NCBI GenBank assembly: GCA_024742475.1
Contig: JANSYI010000005.1
Location: 268,147 to 332,146, forward strand
Reading direction: 5' to 3'
Length of the DNA stretch: 64,000 nt
Source: a bacterium
Lineage (GTDB): Bacteria; Myxococcota_A; Polyangia; Nannocystales; Nannocystaceae
In this document: positions 19,049 to 27,945 of the stretch, one piece after another
Numbering within the stretch: the first letter of the stretch is position 1
Layout of the letters: the number at the start of each line of letters is the position of its first letter
Notes under the pieces: model-generated
Databases searched by the model: none
The model's input: the letters and a program-made list of their open reading frames with translations, nothing else
Told to the model about the DNA's origin: nothing
Position numbers and translations under genes: made by a program

Positions 19049-19230
19049 GCGGACAAGCAGCGGGTTGAGGCCCTCCCCGACGCGGCCCACCACGCGATCG
19101 ATGCTCCCCTACATTCTCCAGATACACGGCGTCGAACCGCTCAGACGCCATCCTCCACCGCGACCGCGAGTGGTGGCCCCCTAGAGGTGTCGATGCGTTG
19201 ACGAAGCTGGCGGCTGCGTCAGGCTCTAGC

Positions 19231-21537
19231 TCAGTCCCATCGGCGTTCACGGAGCTTGAGCACCGCCCAGAGAGCCACGAGCGCCATCGCGGTCCCGAGA
19301 TGTACTGCTGTGGCCGTCGCTCCAGATAGTCCCAACGACTGGTTGGTGTTTTGGGAGGCGAACAAGATCAGGCCAAACGCAAGAAACCCGCTCACCGTCG
19401 GACCGACGAGCTGGCGGAGGACCCCCAATACAACGACGACCGCGCCTCGGGGCGCCCCCCCTATTTTCGGAGAAACAGGCTGTTGCTGTTCCGAGCTCGC
19501 GTTTCGTTTGAACCGTTCGCGCCGAAAACCTCGAACGATGCTGAAGAACGCGACCAACACAGCTGTGGCGGGAAGCAACAAGTACTCAGGCCGCTTCTCT
19601 CCCGCTGCGACCACCATTCCGGTCAAGCAGAGAAAAGACGCTGACCACAAGGAGGTTTCGGCGACCACCCGGTGCACCGTCGACCGATGCTCGACTCGTC
19701 CGGAGATCTCATCCGGCGCATCAACCTCCCCATCCAAGAAGCGAAGGCAGACCACGGCCGATGCGGGTCGTTCCGATGGGTCGAGTCGTCCACACCACCG
19801 CAGCAGCACCCTCCAGCGCCGCGGCGCGTCCAGCACGTCGACGGAAATCCCCTCCCGCTCCGCATCGATCCACGGCATCACCCCTTCGAAGATCTCGTAG
19901 ATCGTGACCACCATCGCGTAGAGATCAGCACGTCGGCCGTCGAGTGGCAGATCATCCCAGCCGACGAAGCGTTCGGGCGCGACATATCCACGGGTACCGA
20001 ACGCCGTCGCTGTCGACGTCGTCGCCAACTCGTCGGACTGTCCAGCTCCGAGATCGATCACGGTCAAATGCGTGGGATCCTCCGCATTGTTCACGATCAC
20101 GTTGGCCGGCTTGAGGTCTCCGTGCTCACCGACGCGATGGATCGCCGCGGTTGCCTCGACCAGCTGACGAGCCAAACGACACGCCGTGGCCTCGGAGTAG
20201 GGTCCCGCATCGCGATCGGCCTGGGCGGCTTGAAGGACTCCCGCGAGCGAGACGCCCTCGACGTACGGGAGGACGAGGTAGAGTTCGTCTCCTTGGCGCA
20301 CCAGAGCGTGGGCGCGGGTGACGTGGGGGTGCGAAGTTCTGGAGAGCAGGTCGTACTCGCGCTCGAAGCGTTCCCTGCCAACTGGCCCCGCATCAGCGCG
20401 GCAAACCTTGACGACGAGTCTCGAGCCAGCATCGACTCCGTCCAAGTCTCCGCGCAGCACGACCCCCTTCGCGCGCTCCTGGGTTCGTACGCCTTCGAAG
20501 CTCAGGCTCCTCCCGCCAAGAAGCGGTCGCAGCTGATCGGCGCCCACGGAGGCGCCAACGTGCTCCGGTGGCCCGGCGTCCCACATGAGCTGGCTCCTCG
20601 CCGCGTCCTCGAGATCGAGCGCGCCTCGGACGAGATGCGAGGGTGTCCCCGCGACCTGCTGGAGAAACTTCGACGGCGCGGCGTCTCGGTCCGGCCGCAG
20701 CAAGAACTGCTTTCGGTCGCTGAATCGATCGACGACGGAGTATTGTGGTATCGGGTTGTCTAGGGCCGCCACGCCGCAAAAGGCCCAGATCCGATCCGCG
20801 TCGTCCTGCCCCCTCCGAGCCAGATAGAAGGGGCGCAAGCTGAGATACTCCTCCAGCTTGGGGCTGATTAGGACGAGGTCCTCCTCGTGCAACCGCGTAT
20901 TGATCGGCAGCCACCGGCCTTCGTAGGGTAGAGAAGCGCCGCGAAGGCTCGTGGCGAGGATGGACTGCGAACCGATACCCGGGCGCGTGGGCCCAACCGC
21001 GAGCAGGTGATAGTCGGCGAGAAACGCCACGCCCTCCAGCACATGACGCAGGTGCTTCCGGACGCTGCCGAGATGCTTCCCGGCCTCGAGCTCGGACGGG
21101 CGCACCTTCGGGTGTTCACTGACGTTTCGGATCTCGCGGAGCTTGCAAAGTCGCTTGCAGACCTTGCCCCACCCTTCGCTGTATTGCCGAAAGAACCCAT
21201 CGCCACCCGAGAGCTCCTCGGTGGCGCGAGCAACCACGTAGGTCCACGTGCCGATGGTCGGCTTGTTCAGCCCCTCGAGGTCCGAGACCACCGCCGAAAG
21301 GCGCGTGCGACGTGTTTCTGCGGACTCGCAGCTCACCAGGTCCAGCAGAAGTGCGCTCCCGACCAGCTGAAGAAGCGCCTCCGTCGTTACCAGAAGGTGG
21401 AGGAACTCTCGAAATGAGTCCCCCTTCTGCCGAGCCGCCCGGGCATGCGCGAGGTTTATGGCGACAGGGTACGGGAAGCTGCCGAGCACGAGCTTCTCGA
21501 TCGCGTCGTCATCATCTCCCGGACTCACCCAACCCAT
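19231..21537 (-). CDS. HEPN-motif N-terminal domain fused to Ser/Thr protein kinase with C-terminal membrane segments
   Basis: A 768-residue fusion. Residues 1-180 are helical and contain R-N-V-S-E-H (137-142), the R-(N/D/H)-x3-H arrangement of HEPN ribonuclease or ribonuclease-derived domains. Residues about 340-610 are a Hanks-type kinase: VVK with Lys377, HGDLKPAN as catalytic loop (472-479, Gly in place of Arg of HRD), DLG in place of DFG, and GYVAPERF as APE motif. The C-terminal 150 residues have about four hydrophobic membrane segments. The gene follows the CBS/HEPN-motif gene by 33 bases in the same direction. Kinase regulation of RNA cleavage or abortive defence is a reasonable guess but is not shown by the sequence. 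Confidence 0.8.
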   Translation of the reverse strand: MGWVSPGDDDDAIEKLVLGSFPYPVAINLAHARAARQKGDSFREFLHLLVTTEALLQLVGSALLLDLVSCESAETRRTRLSAVVSDLEGLNKPTIGTWTYVVARATEELSGGDGFFRQYSEGWGKVCKRLCKLREIRNVSEHPKVRPSELEAGKHLGSVRKHLRHVLEGVAFLADYHLLAVGPTRPGIGSQSILATSLRGASLPYEGRWLPINTRLHEEDLVLISPKLEEYLSLRPFYLARRGQDDADRIWAFCGVAALDNPIPQYSVVDRFSDRKQFLLRPDRDAAPSKFLQQVAGTPSHLVRGALDLEDAARSQLMWDAGPPEHVGASVGADQLRPLLGGRSLSFEGVRTQERAKGVVLRGDLDGVDAGSRLVVKVCRADAGPVGRERFEREYDLLSRTSHPHVTRAHALVRQGDELYLVLPYVEGVSLAGVLQAAQADRDAGPYSEATACRLARQLVEATAAIHRVGEHGDLKPANVIVNNAEDPTHLTVIDLGAGQSDELATTSTATAFGTRGYVAPERFVGWDDLPLDGRRADLYAMVVTIYEIFEGVMPWIDAEREGISVDVLDAPRRWRVLLRWCGRLDPSERPASAVVCLRFLDGEVDAPDEISGRVEHRSTVHRVVAETSLWSASFLCLTGMVVAAGEKRPEYLLLPATAVLVAFFSIVRGFRRERFKRNASSEQQQPVSPKIGGAPRGAVVVVLGVLRQLVGPTVSGFLAFGLILFASQNTNQSLGLSGATATAVHLGTAMALVALWAVLKLRERRWD

Positions 21538-21570
21538 GCTCGCATCCAGCCGAGACGCTCTGCAACGAGT

Positions 21571-22869
21571 TCAGCACTCGGCGCTCTTGCGCAGGTCGTA
21601 GATCAACTGAAGAAACTTCCAAAGACTCCGGTGGTCCACGTCGCTCTGCCCCGTCGGCTCGAAGTGCATCACGCTGTTCCGTACGCCGCGCACCTTGCCC
21701 AGCGCCCGGACGAACGTCGACTTTTCGATCGCCAGGTCCAGCCGCTTCCAGGCCTCGGGCTTCTCGAGCAGGCGCTGGTACTCGCCCAAGGTCAAGTCGC
21801 TCGTGCCATCGACCTCACGGTCCGACTTCGGGTCAACCGCCCACGCCTTGAGCTCTGACCTCGTGAACTCGCCGCGGTCGAGTAGCACCCGAAGTCCTCG
21901 TTCGATCTCCCCCAAGGTCACGAAGGGTTTCGCGCGATCCAGGAGCTGACGACCCAGGTCCTTCTTGGTGATGATGCCCGTGTACTTCCCCTGCGGACCC
22001 CGGACCATGACGCAGCTGTGCTCGATGATCTTCGGGATCACGTCGAGAAACGGCTCGTCGAATCGTACCGTGATTGCCTCGGACGCGACCGTCTCGACCG
22101 GATCATCCAGCGAGATCTTGCCCTGCAGAATCAGGTGTTTGCCCAGATCCTTCCACCGCAAGACCCGGAGCACTCGGTGCTCGTTGGGCATGACGGGGAG
22201 GTGGGAGAGCCGCTCGGCGAGCATGATGCTCATCGCCTCTCGCAGCGAAGACTGCGGCTTCACCGAGAAGATCTCGCGGTCCGCCTCATCGAGCGTGCCG
22301 ACGTCGAACGTGGCCTCATGCGCCGAGGTCGATACCCCGGAGCCAGCATCGGTGGCGTCGTCGGCAGGCGGGTCTCCGTTCGGGCCGTCATCGCCTACGA
22401 TCTCGTCTGCGCTGCCGAGCGGCACGAGTTGCACCTCGGAGTCGATGTGGACGCTGTTGAAGTCGGGCTCCGTGCGGAGGTCGAAGCCGGCCAGCGTCGC
22501 CTCGACCCGGTCTGCAATCGTCGCCCCGCGCTTCTGGGCTCCGAACCAGCTCAGCATTTCGCGAACCGGGAGCGTCTTGGGGCTGTCCGGCGTCCGCTCG
22601 AGTTGCGCCACGGCTGCGTTGAGCGGCTCGAGGTAGCTGGGCGCGGACGTCATCGCCCCCTCGGACTTCAGCACCCGGATCGGCTCGTCCGCCCCCACGT
22701 CGAGCAAGTCGTGATCGGTCGTGAGGCTGTGGCGTGCCAGTCGCGAACGCACCCTGTCGACGATCTTGCTGCCGCGCCGCTTGGCACCCACCATCTGCAC
22801 CAGCCTGCGGGGCGTCACCTCCACGGGCCCCTTCGCATCCACCTCGGCCGCCAGCTCCGCGATCGTCAT
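21571..22869 (-). CDS. CBS-domain protein with tandem N-terminal repeats and C-terminal HEPN-like motif
   Basis: A 432-residue protein. Two copies of a short domain occur at about 15-68 and 98-150 (pattern VR.ML.WFGA.RRG..I.DRV...L....L.T..DF, the second ending VHIDSEVQLV). A linker follows, then a CBS pair at about 200-315 (LREAMSIMLAERLSHLPVM and ITKKDLGRQLL). The C-terminus contains VRGVRNSVMHFEP, again the R-N-x3-H pattern (397-402), within a helical stretch as in HEPN/DUF4145-like domains. CBS pairs usually bind adenine nucleotides, so a nucleotide-gated RNase or binding partner for the adjacent HEPN-kinase is plausible. It is divergent from DUF3892 copy 3. The start ATG at 22869 is the first in the frame. 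Confidence 0.75.
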   Translation of the reverse strand: MTIAELAAEVDAKGPVEVTPRRLVQMVGAKRRGSKIVDRVRSRLARHSLTTDHDLLDVGADEPIRVLKSEGAMTSAPSYLEPLNAAVAQLERTPDSPKTLPVREMLSWFGAQKRGATIADRVEATLAGFDLRTEPDFNSVHIDSEVQLVPLGSADEIVGDDGPNGDPPADDATDAGSGVSTSAHEATFDVGTLDEADREIFSVKPQSSLREAMSIMLAERLSHLPVMPNEHRVLRVLRWKDLGKHLILQGKISLDDPVETVASEAITVRFDEPFLDVIPKIIEHSCVMVRGPQGKYTGIITKKDLGRQLLDRAKPFVTLGEIERGLRVLLDRGEFTRSELKAWAVDPKSDREVDGTSDLTLGEYQRLLEKPEAWKRLDLAIEKSTFVRALGKVRGVRNSVMHFEPTGQSDVDHRSLWKFLQLIYDLRKSAEC

Positions 22870-22897
22870 GGGTCGACCCTACCGAAATGCGAAGCCC

Positions 22898-22958
22898 GGG
22901 TTCAGCTTCTTCCGATTTCAGAGTGGTCCCGTTGCACGGCGACGACGCCGAGGAAGGA
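22898..22958 (+). promoter_or_regulatory. Conserved DUF3892 upstream element, copy 3
   Basis: TTCAGCTT at 22901-22908 and GTGGTCCC at 22923-22930 with the same 14-base gap, then GCACGGC, GACGCCGA and AAGGAG. It is 35 bases from the DUF3892 start and 32 from the divergent CBS/HEPN start. The region between the boxes is not conserved among the three copies, which argues for two selected boxes. Confidence 0.65.
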
Positions 22959-22964
22959 GCCCCG

Positions 22965-23207
22965 ATGGTCTACATCACACATATCCGCACCGAGCCAGGC
23001 CCACCGGCCGAACACGTCACGCTGCTGGGCTGGGTCGAGACCACTTCGGGACACCGTGGTGCCTCGACCGTCGCGCAGATGGTCGAGTACATCGGCATGG
23101 GCAACCGTGTTCGCATCGTTGCGGTCGGTCGCGAACCCACAACGATGGCCGCGAGCACGCTTCTCAGTCTCGAAGCGGACGACCTCCTGTCACTTCCCCG
23201 ATTCTAG
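22965..23207 (+). CDS. DUF3892 family small protein, copy 3
   Basis: An 80-residue, more divergent member: [41 protein letters not shown] and the tail ADDLLSLPRF. It lacks part of the VADG segment of the other copies. AAGGAG sits 8 bases before the ATG. It is followed 22 bases later by a PD-(D/E)XK-like nuclease gene, without the hairpins of copies 1 and 2, so the two are probably one transcript. Confidence 0.8.
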   Translation: MVYITHIRTEPGPPAEHVTLLGWVETTSGHRGASTVAQMVEYIGMGNRVRIVAVGREPTTMAASTLLSLEADDLLSLPRF

Positions 23208-23229
23208 GCGCTGCTCATCAGGATCAGGA

Positions 23230-24135
23230 ATGAACCAACGCAACCCCGACAAGCCGACGCTCGAACAGCACCAGGTCTGGATCCCCTCCGACAACCCCTT
23301 CCAGCGCGAAGCCAGGTTGCTGCAGGCCCTCTGGCGCGAACGCAACGACCTACCCATAGGGGACCACCGTGGTCGACCGCTCGGCTCGCGCCTTGCGATG
23401 CCCTTCGCCGAGGAGAGCCTCGCGAACTACCTCACCGACGGGATTCGCGAGGTCGTGCGCGCCGAGGTGCTCGACGCCACCGCATCGGCCGGCAAGCTCT
23501 TTGCCCGCCCACGTATCTTCAACGACCTCCTCTCGAGCCAGCCGATGTGCTTCAACCTCTTCGGCGAGCTGCAGCGCGACCTCGACCTCGCGACGAGAGC
23601 TCTGCAAGCGCTCGAGCCAGGCCTCGAGCGTGTCACCGCCATTGGCTTCGAGCACTCGCCCGGACGTGGCGACGCCGCCTATACGGGCGACCGATCCGCG
23701 TTCGACGTGTTCGTCGAATACACGGCCACAGACGGCGCGAACGCCTTCGTTGGCATCGAGGTGAAGTACCACGAGAGCCTGGGCGACCAGCCGTCGTCCC
23801 ACAAGCGGCGCTACGACGAGCTCGCGGCGCTGATGGGGTGCTTCGACGTGGCTGCAATGCCGCGCCTGAAAGCAAAGCCCCTGCAACAGATCTGGCGCGA
23901 CCACCTCCTGGCTGGGAGCCTCGTCGCCGCCGGAGACTTCGAACGAGGACGGTTCGCCTTCCTCTACCCAAGTGGCAATGTGCGGTGCGCTTCGGCCGTC
24001 GCGGACTACGCTTCGACGCTCACCGACTCGACGAGCTTCGCCGCATGGACGCTCGAGTCCGTTGTGGAGGCGATTGCGGCCACCTCGGATGCGGCTTGGA
24101 TTCGTGCGTTCTCCGAGCGCTACCTCGGAGCATGA
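23230..24135 (+). CDS. PGN_0703-like PD-(D/E)XK nuclease
   Basis: A 301-residue protein. The centre has EHSPGRGDAAYTGDRSAFDVFVEY (catalytic Asp candidate in AFDVFV) followed by FVGIEVKYHESLG (E-x-K). This order, with ARLLQ.LWR near the start and QIWRDHLLAGSL later, is that of the PGN_0703 family of putative restriction endonucleases. The ATG at 23230 is the first sensible start after DUF3892 copy 3; the much longer upstream frame is a shadow of the CBS gene. Likely a defence nuclease, with activity inferred from intact motif residues. Confidence 0.75.
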   Translation: MNQRNPDKPTLEQHQVWIPSDNPFQREARLLQALWRERNDLPIGDHRGRPLGSRLAMPFAEESLANYLTDGIREVVRAEVLDATASAGKLFARPRIFNDLLSSQPMCFNLFGELQRDLDLATRALQALEPGLERVTAIGFEHSPGRGDAAYTGDRSAFDVFVEYTATDGANAFVGIEVKYHESLGDQPSSHKRRYDELAALMGCFDVAAMPRLKAKPLQQIWRDHLLAGSLVAAGDFERGRFAFLYPSGNVRCASAVADYASTLTDSTSFAAWTLESVVEAIAATSDAAWIRAFSERYLGA

Positions 24136-24267
24136 GCGGCCGCGCGCGGTCGGGAGCCGAGGTCCACCGTTCCAGAGGCGGCCAGAGAAAAATCCAGAAA
24201 CTCGGGATCGAAGTCGCCAGCAGCAACACGTGGGTGTTGGGAGCGAGTAGCCCTCGACGAAACCGTG

Positions 24268-24669
24268 ATGCTGAACAACGCAAGAACACCATGGGTCGCG
24301 CTGACCTGGAGCGCGCTCCTTTCCGTGGCAACTGCCGCCTGCGACACCTCCGATCCGCCCGACCCGATCATCGGGAGCTGGGAGAGCAAGGAGCGAGTGG
24401 GGGCGGAGTACAACGAGCTGGAGATCGGCGACGACCTGGAGGGTGAAGCGACGATCTACTTCTTCGTGGGAGACGCGGGGTACTTCGCGGACTTCGACGT
24501 GGTGGCCGACCCGGAGGGCGGCGGCGACTACGAGCTCGAGTTCGACTGCATCGGTGGATGCAATGACCTCAGCTTCAAGGCCGAGTGCGAGCTCGACGGG
24601 GACGAGCTGGAATGCGAAGCGCGCGGGGACTGGGAGTCCTACGAGTTCGAGTGGGAGCTGCAGTCATGA
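24268..24669 (+). CDS. Small predicted lipoprotein, 133 aa
   Basis: Signal peptide with lipobox-like LSVATAAC (Cys near residue 25), then a short, acidic beta-rich domain beginning IIGSWESKE, reminiscent of lipocalin-like 'SW' starts and of small surface proteins in myxobacteria. Ten Asp/Glu-rich stretches and three further cysteines. A GTG at 24265 could also start it. Its stop overlaps the next start as ATGA, so it is the first gene of a four-gene lipoprotein operon. Confidence 0.7.
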   Translation: MLNNARTPWVALTWSALLSVATAACDTSDPPDPIIGSWESKERVGAEYNELEIGDDLEGEATIYFFVGDAGYFADFDVVADPEGGGDYELEFDCIGGCNDLSFKAECELDGDELECEARGDWESYEFEWELQS

Positions 24670-25334
24670 AGATCTGGACGAACCTGTCGACTCGCGTGCT
24701 GCCCATCGTGCTCAGCACGCTGCCTCTGTATGGCTGTGATGGGCTGCTCGTGCCGGGCGACGATGACGACGACGATGACGACGCCTCGGCGACCAGCGGC
24801 GCGGACCTCGACGACGACGACGCGGACGAGAACGAGAGCAACGGCGACGATGACGACGACCACGGCGACGAGTCGAGCTCGGAGTCGGGGGCGCCCATGT
24901 GTAGCGCGCCCGAAACGTCGTGCGAGGTACACGGCGACTGCCCCTGTTTCGATGGTTCGATGGATGTCGGCACGTCCCTTTGCGTTGGCAACGGCGAGTC
25001 GGGCACTTGCACCGACGTGTGCCAAACCAACGACGACTGCGCGTCGGGGTGCTGCGGCGCGCTCGAAGGAGAGGCCGACTACGGTGCTTGTGCTCCCGCA
25101 TCGATCTGCGAGGGCAGCGACGTCAACGAGCAGTGCCTCGAGGGCGCTGTGTTCTTCTGCGCGTGCGTCAACGCGGCTGGCGTCGACTGCAGCGAAGACC
25201 ACCTCGCCGCGTTCTTCGACAGCTGCGCCGACCCCAACAGTGCCAACGTCGAGGTGTTCGAGTGCTGGGCCGACTTCGTCGACGACGGGCTCGACGCATG
25301 CGGCGTCGGACTCGAGGTGTGTGACACCGACTAG
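24666..25334 (+). CDS. Cys-rich predicted lipoprotein with poly-Asp linker
   Basis: A 222-residue protein translated from the ATGA overlap with the preceding gene. Signal peptide followed by LPLYGC (lipobox), a linker of eight consecutive Asp and further Asp/Glu/Ser blocks, then a domain with about 20 cysteines, including DVCQTNDDCASGCCGALEG, a pattern common in Nannocystaceae surface proteins. Most likely outer-surface anchored. No enzymatic motif. Confidence 0.75.
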   Translation: MKIWTNLSTRVLPIVLSTLPLYGCDGLLVPGDDDDDDDDASATSGADLDDDDADENESNGDDDDDHGDESSSESGAPMCSAPETSCEVHGDCPCFDGSMDVGTSLCVGNGESGTCTDVCQTNDDCASGCCGALEGEADYGACAPASICEGSDVNEQCLEGAVFFCACVNAAGVDCSEDHLAAFFDSCADPNSANVEVFECWADFVDDGLDACGVGLEVCDTD

Positions 25335-25473
25335 AGAGGCCAGGGGGTCCCTGACCTGAAGTGCGACCCGTCCCTGCGCACATGCACTTTCGAACGAGCG
25401 GTGTGATCGTGCGGTCATGGGTGGGCACTACCCGGGGCAGGACGACACCGTGGACGAACGCGAAAAGATCAGC

Positions 25474-27945
25474 ATGAGGTGCTGGGGTCGAACCGTCGCC
25501 GCAGCTGCGATACTCGTCGCGGGATGCGGTGACGACATCGCGGGCGCCTCGGGCACCGACGGCGGGACGGGGTCGACGACGCCGGACGACGCCACGACCG
25601 AGGACCCCACGTCACAGACCGAGGGCGTCGACGCATCGAGCTCGAGCGAAAGCGGCGACTCCGAAGATCCCACCACGGGGGGAGAGGAGCCGCTCGATCC
25701 GGTTCCGCTCGAAGGGCCCTCGGTTTCACTCGGCTTCGGCGGGGCCTGTCAGGTCAGCGCCGAGGGCACGATGCAGTGCTGGGGCAGCGGACGGTGCGGG
25801 TTCTTTGGAGACGGCTCGGGCCACGCTCGCGGGCCCGCGGTCATCGACGAGCGCGACACCTGGTCTTCGGTCAGCCTGGGGTGGGCCCATGGTTGCGGCG
25901 TCGATTTCGACGGAGCCCTGTGGTGCTGGGGCGACGGCCGCGAAGGACGCGTCGGCGATGGCAACGCTGACGAGGTCCCCTTCTCTTCGAGCTGCCGACT
26001 CGACCGCGTCGAGCTCGAACCGCTCGGCGGATGGGCACAGGTCTCCGCGGGCGACGGACACAGCTGCGCGGTCCGAGCAGACGGCACCCTATGGTGTTGG
26101 GGCAGCAACGAGTTCGGGCAGATCGGCGATGGCGCTCTGGGCGGTCTCTACACCCGGCTGTCCCCCGTGCAGGTGGGCCCAGCCGACGACTGGCTGGAAG
26201 TCTTCGCGGGCGACGAGCACTCCTGCGCGAGGCGTCGGGACGAAACGGTGTGGTGCTGGGGCCACGGCAGCGCCTTGGGCGACGGCACCGAGGTGGGGGT
26301 CTCCAGCCAGCCCGTGATGGTGGCCGGCCCCGCTACGTGGCGGGCGCTTCCCAGAGGCACCGCGGCCCGGCACACGTGTGCGATCGACACCGAGGGCGAG
26401 GTCTGGTGCTGGGGGCAGACATCCGGCGGCGCGCTCGGTCCAGCGGCAGAGACCGAGAGTGAAGAACCGGTCGCGGTCTCGCTTCGTGGGGAGGCGCTCC
26501 GCGTGTCCGTCGGCGCAGACACGTCCTGCGCGGTCTTGGAGGACGCAAGCGTGTGGTGCTGGGGCCGAAACCGCGACGGCATGCTCGGCCTGCCTTTGCG
26601 GACCGAACGCTCGTTCGAGCCCGTGCAGCCGCATCCGGGCCTCGAAGCGGTCGACGTGCGCGTGGGGGTGGCGGCGATCTGCGTCACCGACGAGTCGGGA
26701 CGAGCCACCTGCTGGGGGAACAACGAGCTCGGCGAAGTCGGCGATCACACCTCGGGGTCCGACAACTCGCCCCGCCTCGATCCGGCCCCGGTCGGCACGT
26801 CGGCGGTCGAGGCCTCACTCGACGACTGGGTGGCGGTCAGCGCAGGTGCGGGCCACAGCTGTGGCATCCGCAACGACGACTCGCTTTGGTGTTGGGGTTC
26901 CCGAGGTGGGGGCCGACTGGGCAACGCCGACACGACCGAAGATTGCTCGCCGGCGAATCCGCTGTCATGTCACGTCACGACCCCGGTGCCCGTCGCTGGC
27001 GGTCACGCGTGGTCAGCGGTTGCCGTCGGCACCGTGCACACGTGCGGCATCACCCAAGGCGGGGCGCTGTACTGCTGGGGTCGCGACGACCTCGGCGGCA
27101 CCGGTGTGGGCGACGCAAACGTGCCGACCGAAGTCGTTGCGAGCACGTCGTGGACGTCGATCGCGGCGGGTAGCGGCCACTCGTGTGGCGTTCAGACCGA
27201 CGGCACCTTGTGGTGTTGGGGTTCGGGTTTCTACGGCGAGCTCGGGCTGGGAACCCAGGGCGCCGGTGTCTTCGAAGAGACTCCCGTGCAGGTTGGCGTC
27301 GAGACCGACTGGAGCGTGGTCGTCAGCGGTGGCCGCCACGACTGCGGGCTGCGAGGCGAGTCACTGTGGTGTTGGGGGGACAACACCAGCGGCCAAGTCG
27401 GCAACGGCGAAGAGACCTCGGACATGGGCGTGGGCGCCTACGGTGTGGCCGACCCCTTCGAGGTCGTCGGGACGTGGTCGCACGTCGCCGCGGGCGGCGG
27501 GCACACCTGCGCGCTGGACGACGCTGGAGCGCTGTGGTGTTGGGGGCGCAACACGTCGGGCGAGCTCGGCTACGACCCCGACGGGCTCGAGCAGGTCTCG
27601 ACTCCGACGCAGGTTGGCGTCGACACCGACTGGGACGCGCTCGCGCTGGGCCATCAGGTGTCGTGCGGGACGAAGACCGACGGCACCCTGCACTGCTGGG
27701 GCTCACGCGAAGACGGGAGACTCGGAGACGGCATCATCGCGCTGGACAGCGTCTCTTGGGAGCCCGTGCAAGTGGGTGCCGATGACAACGATGATGACGC
27801 GTGGATTGGAGCCAGCGCATCGGGGCGCACGGTCTGTGCATCGAGAGCCGACGGAAGCGCGTGGTGCTGGGGTGCCAACAGCAGCGGACAACGCGGGGAC
27901 GACACGGTCTTCGAGTCCGCAGTTCCAAGGAGGGTCGTACAATGA
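25474..27945 (+). CDS. RCC1-repeat lipoprotein (beta-propeller)
   Basis: An 823-residue protein with signal peptide and lipobox LVAGC, a Thr/Ser/Asp linker, and at least fifteen RCC1-type repeats of about 50 residues. Each repeat contains a core like W..VSAG..HSCA.....LWCWG.N..GQ.GDG, so it probably folds into two seven-bladed propellers. The repeated CWG with a paired HSC cysteine suggests disulphide-stapled blades suited to the cell exterior. The start ATG at 25474 leads directly into the signal peptide; an upstream ATG at 25417 would give an unlikely leader. The stop overlaps the next start as ATGA. Binding partner unknown. Confidence 0.85.
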   Translation: MRCWGRTVAAAAILVAGCGDDIAGASGTDGGTGSTTPDDATTEDPTSQTEGVDASSSSESGDSEDPTTGGEEPLDPVPLEGPSVSLGFGGACQVSAEGTMQCWGSGRCGFFGDGSGHARGPAVIDERDTWSSVSLGWAHGCGVDFDGALWCWGDGREGRVGDGNADEVPFSSSCRLDRVELEPLGGWAQVSAGDGHSCAVRADGTLWCWGSNEFGQIGDGALGGLYTRLSPVQVGPADDWLEVFAGDEHSCARRRDETVWCWGHGSALGDGTEVGVSSQPVMVAGPATWRALPRGTAARHTCAIDTEGEVWCWGQTSGGALGPAAETESEEPVAVSLRGEALRVSVGADTSCAVLEDASVWCWGRNRDGMLGLPLRTERSFEPVQPHPGLEAVDVRVGVAAICVTDESGRATCWGNNELGEVGDHTSGSDNSPRLDPAPVGTSAVEASLDDWVAVSAGAGHSCGIRNDDSLWCWGSRGGGRLGNADTTEDCSPANPLSCHVTTPVPVAGGHAWSAVAVGTVHTCGITQGGALYCWGRDDLGGTGVGDANVPTEVVASTSWTSIAAGSGHSCGVQTDGTLWCWGSGFYGELGLGTQGAGVFEETPVQVGVETDWSVVVSGGRHDCGLRGESLWCWGDNTSGQVGNGEETSDMGVGAYGVADPFEVVGTWSHVAAGGGHTCALDDAGALWCWGRNTSGELGYDPDGLEQVSTPTQVGVDTDWDALALGHQVSCGTKTDGTLHCWGSREDGRLGDGIIALDSVSWEPVQVGADDNDDDAWIGASASGRTVCASRADGSAWCWGANSSGQRGDDTVFESAVPRRVVQ

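Noticed and set aside
24756..24900. GAC/GAT-rich stretch as a regulatory repeat
   Set aside because: It is in frame and encodes the poly-Asp linker after a lipobox; the unit is trinucleotide-based and imperfect.
25337..25355. Stem-loop after the Cys-rich lipoprotein gene as a terminator
   Set aside because: Short 7-of-8 stem without a T-run and lying inside an operon-like arrangement; support is too weak.
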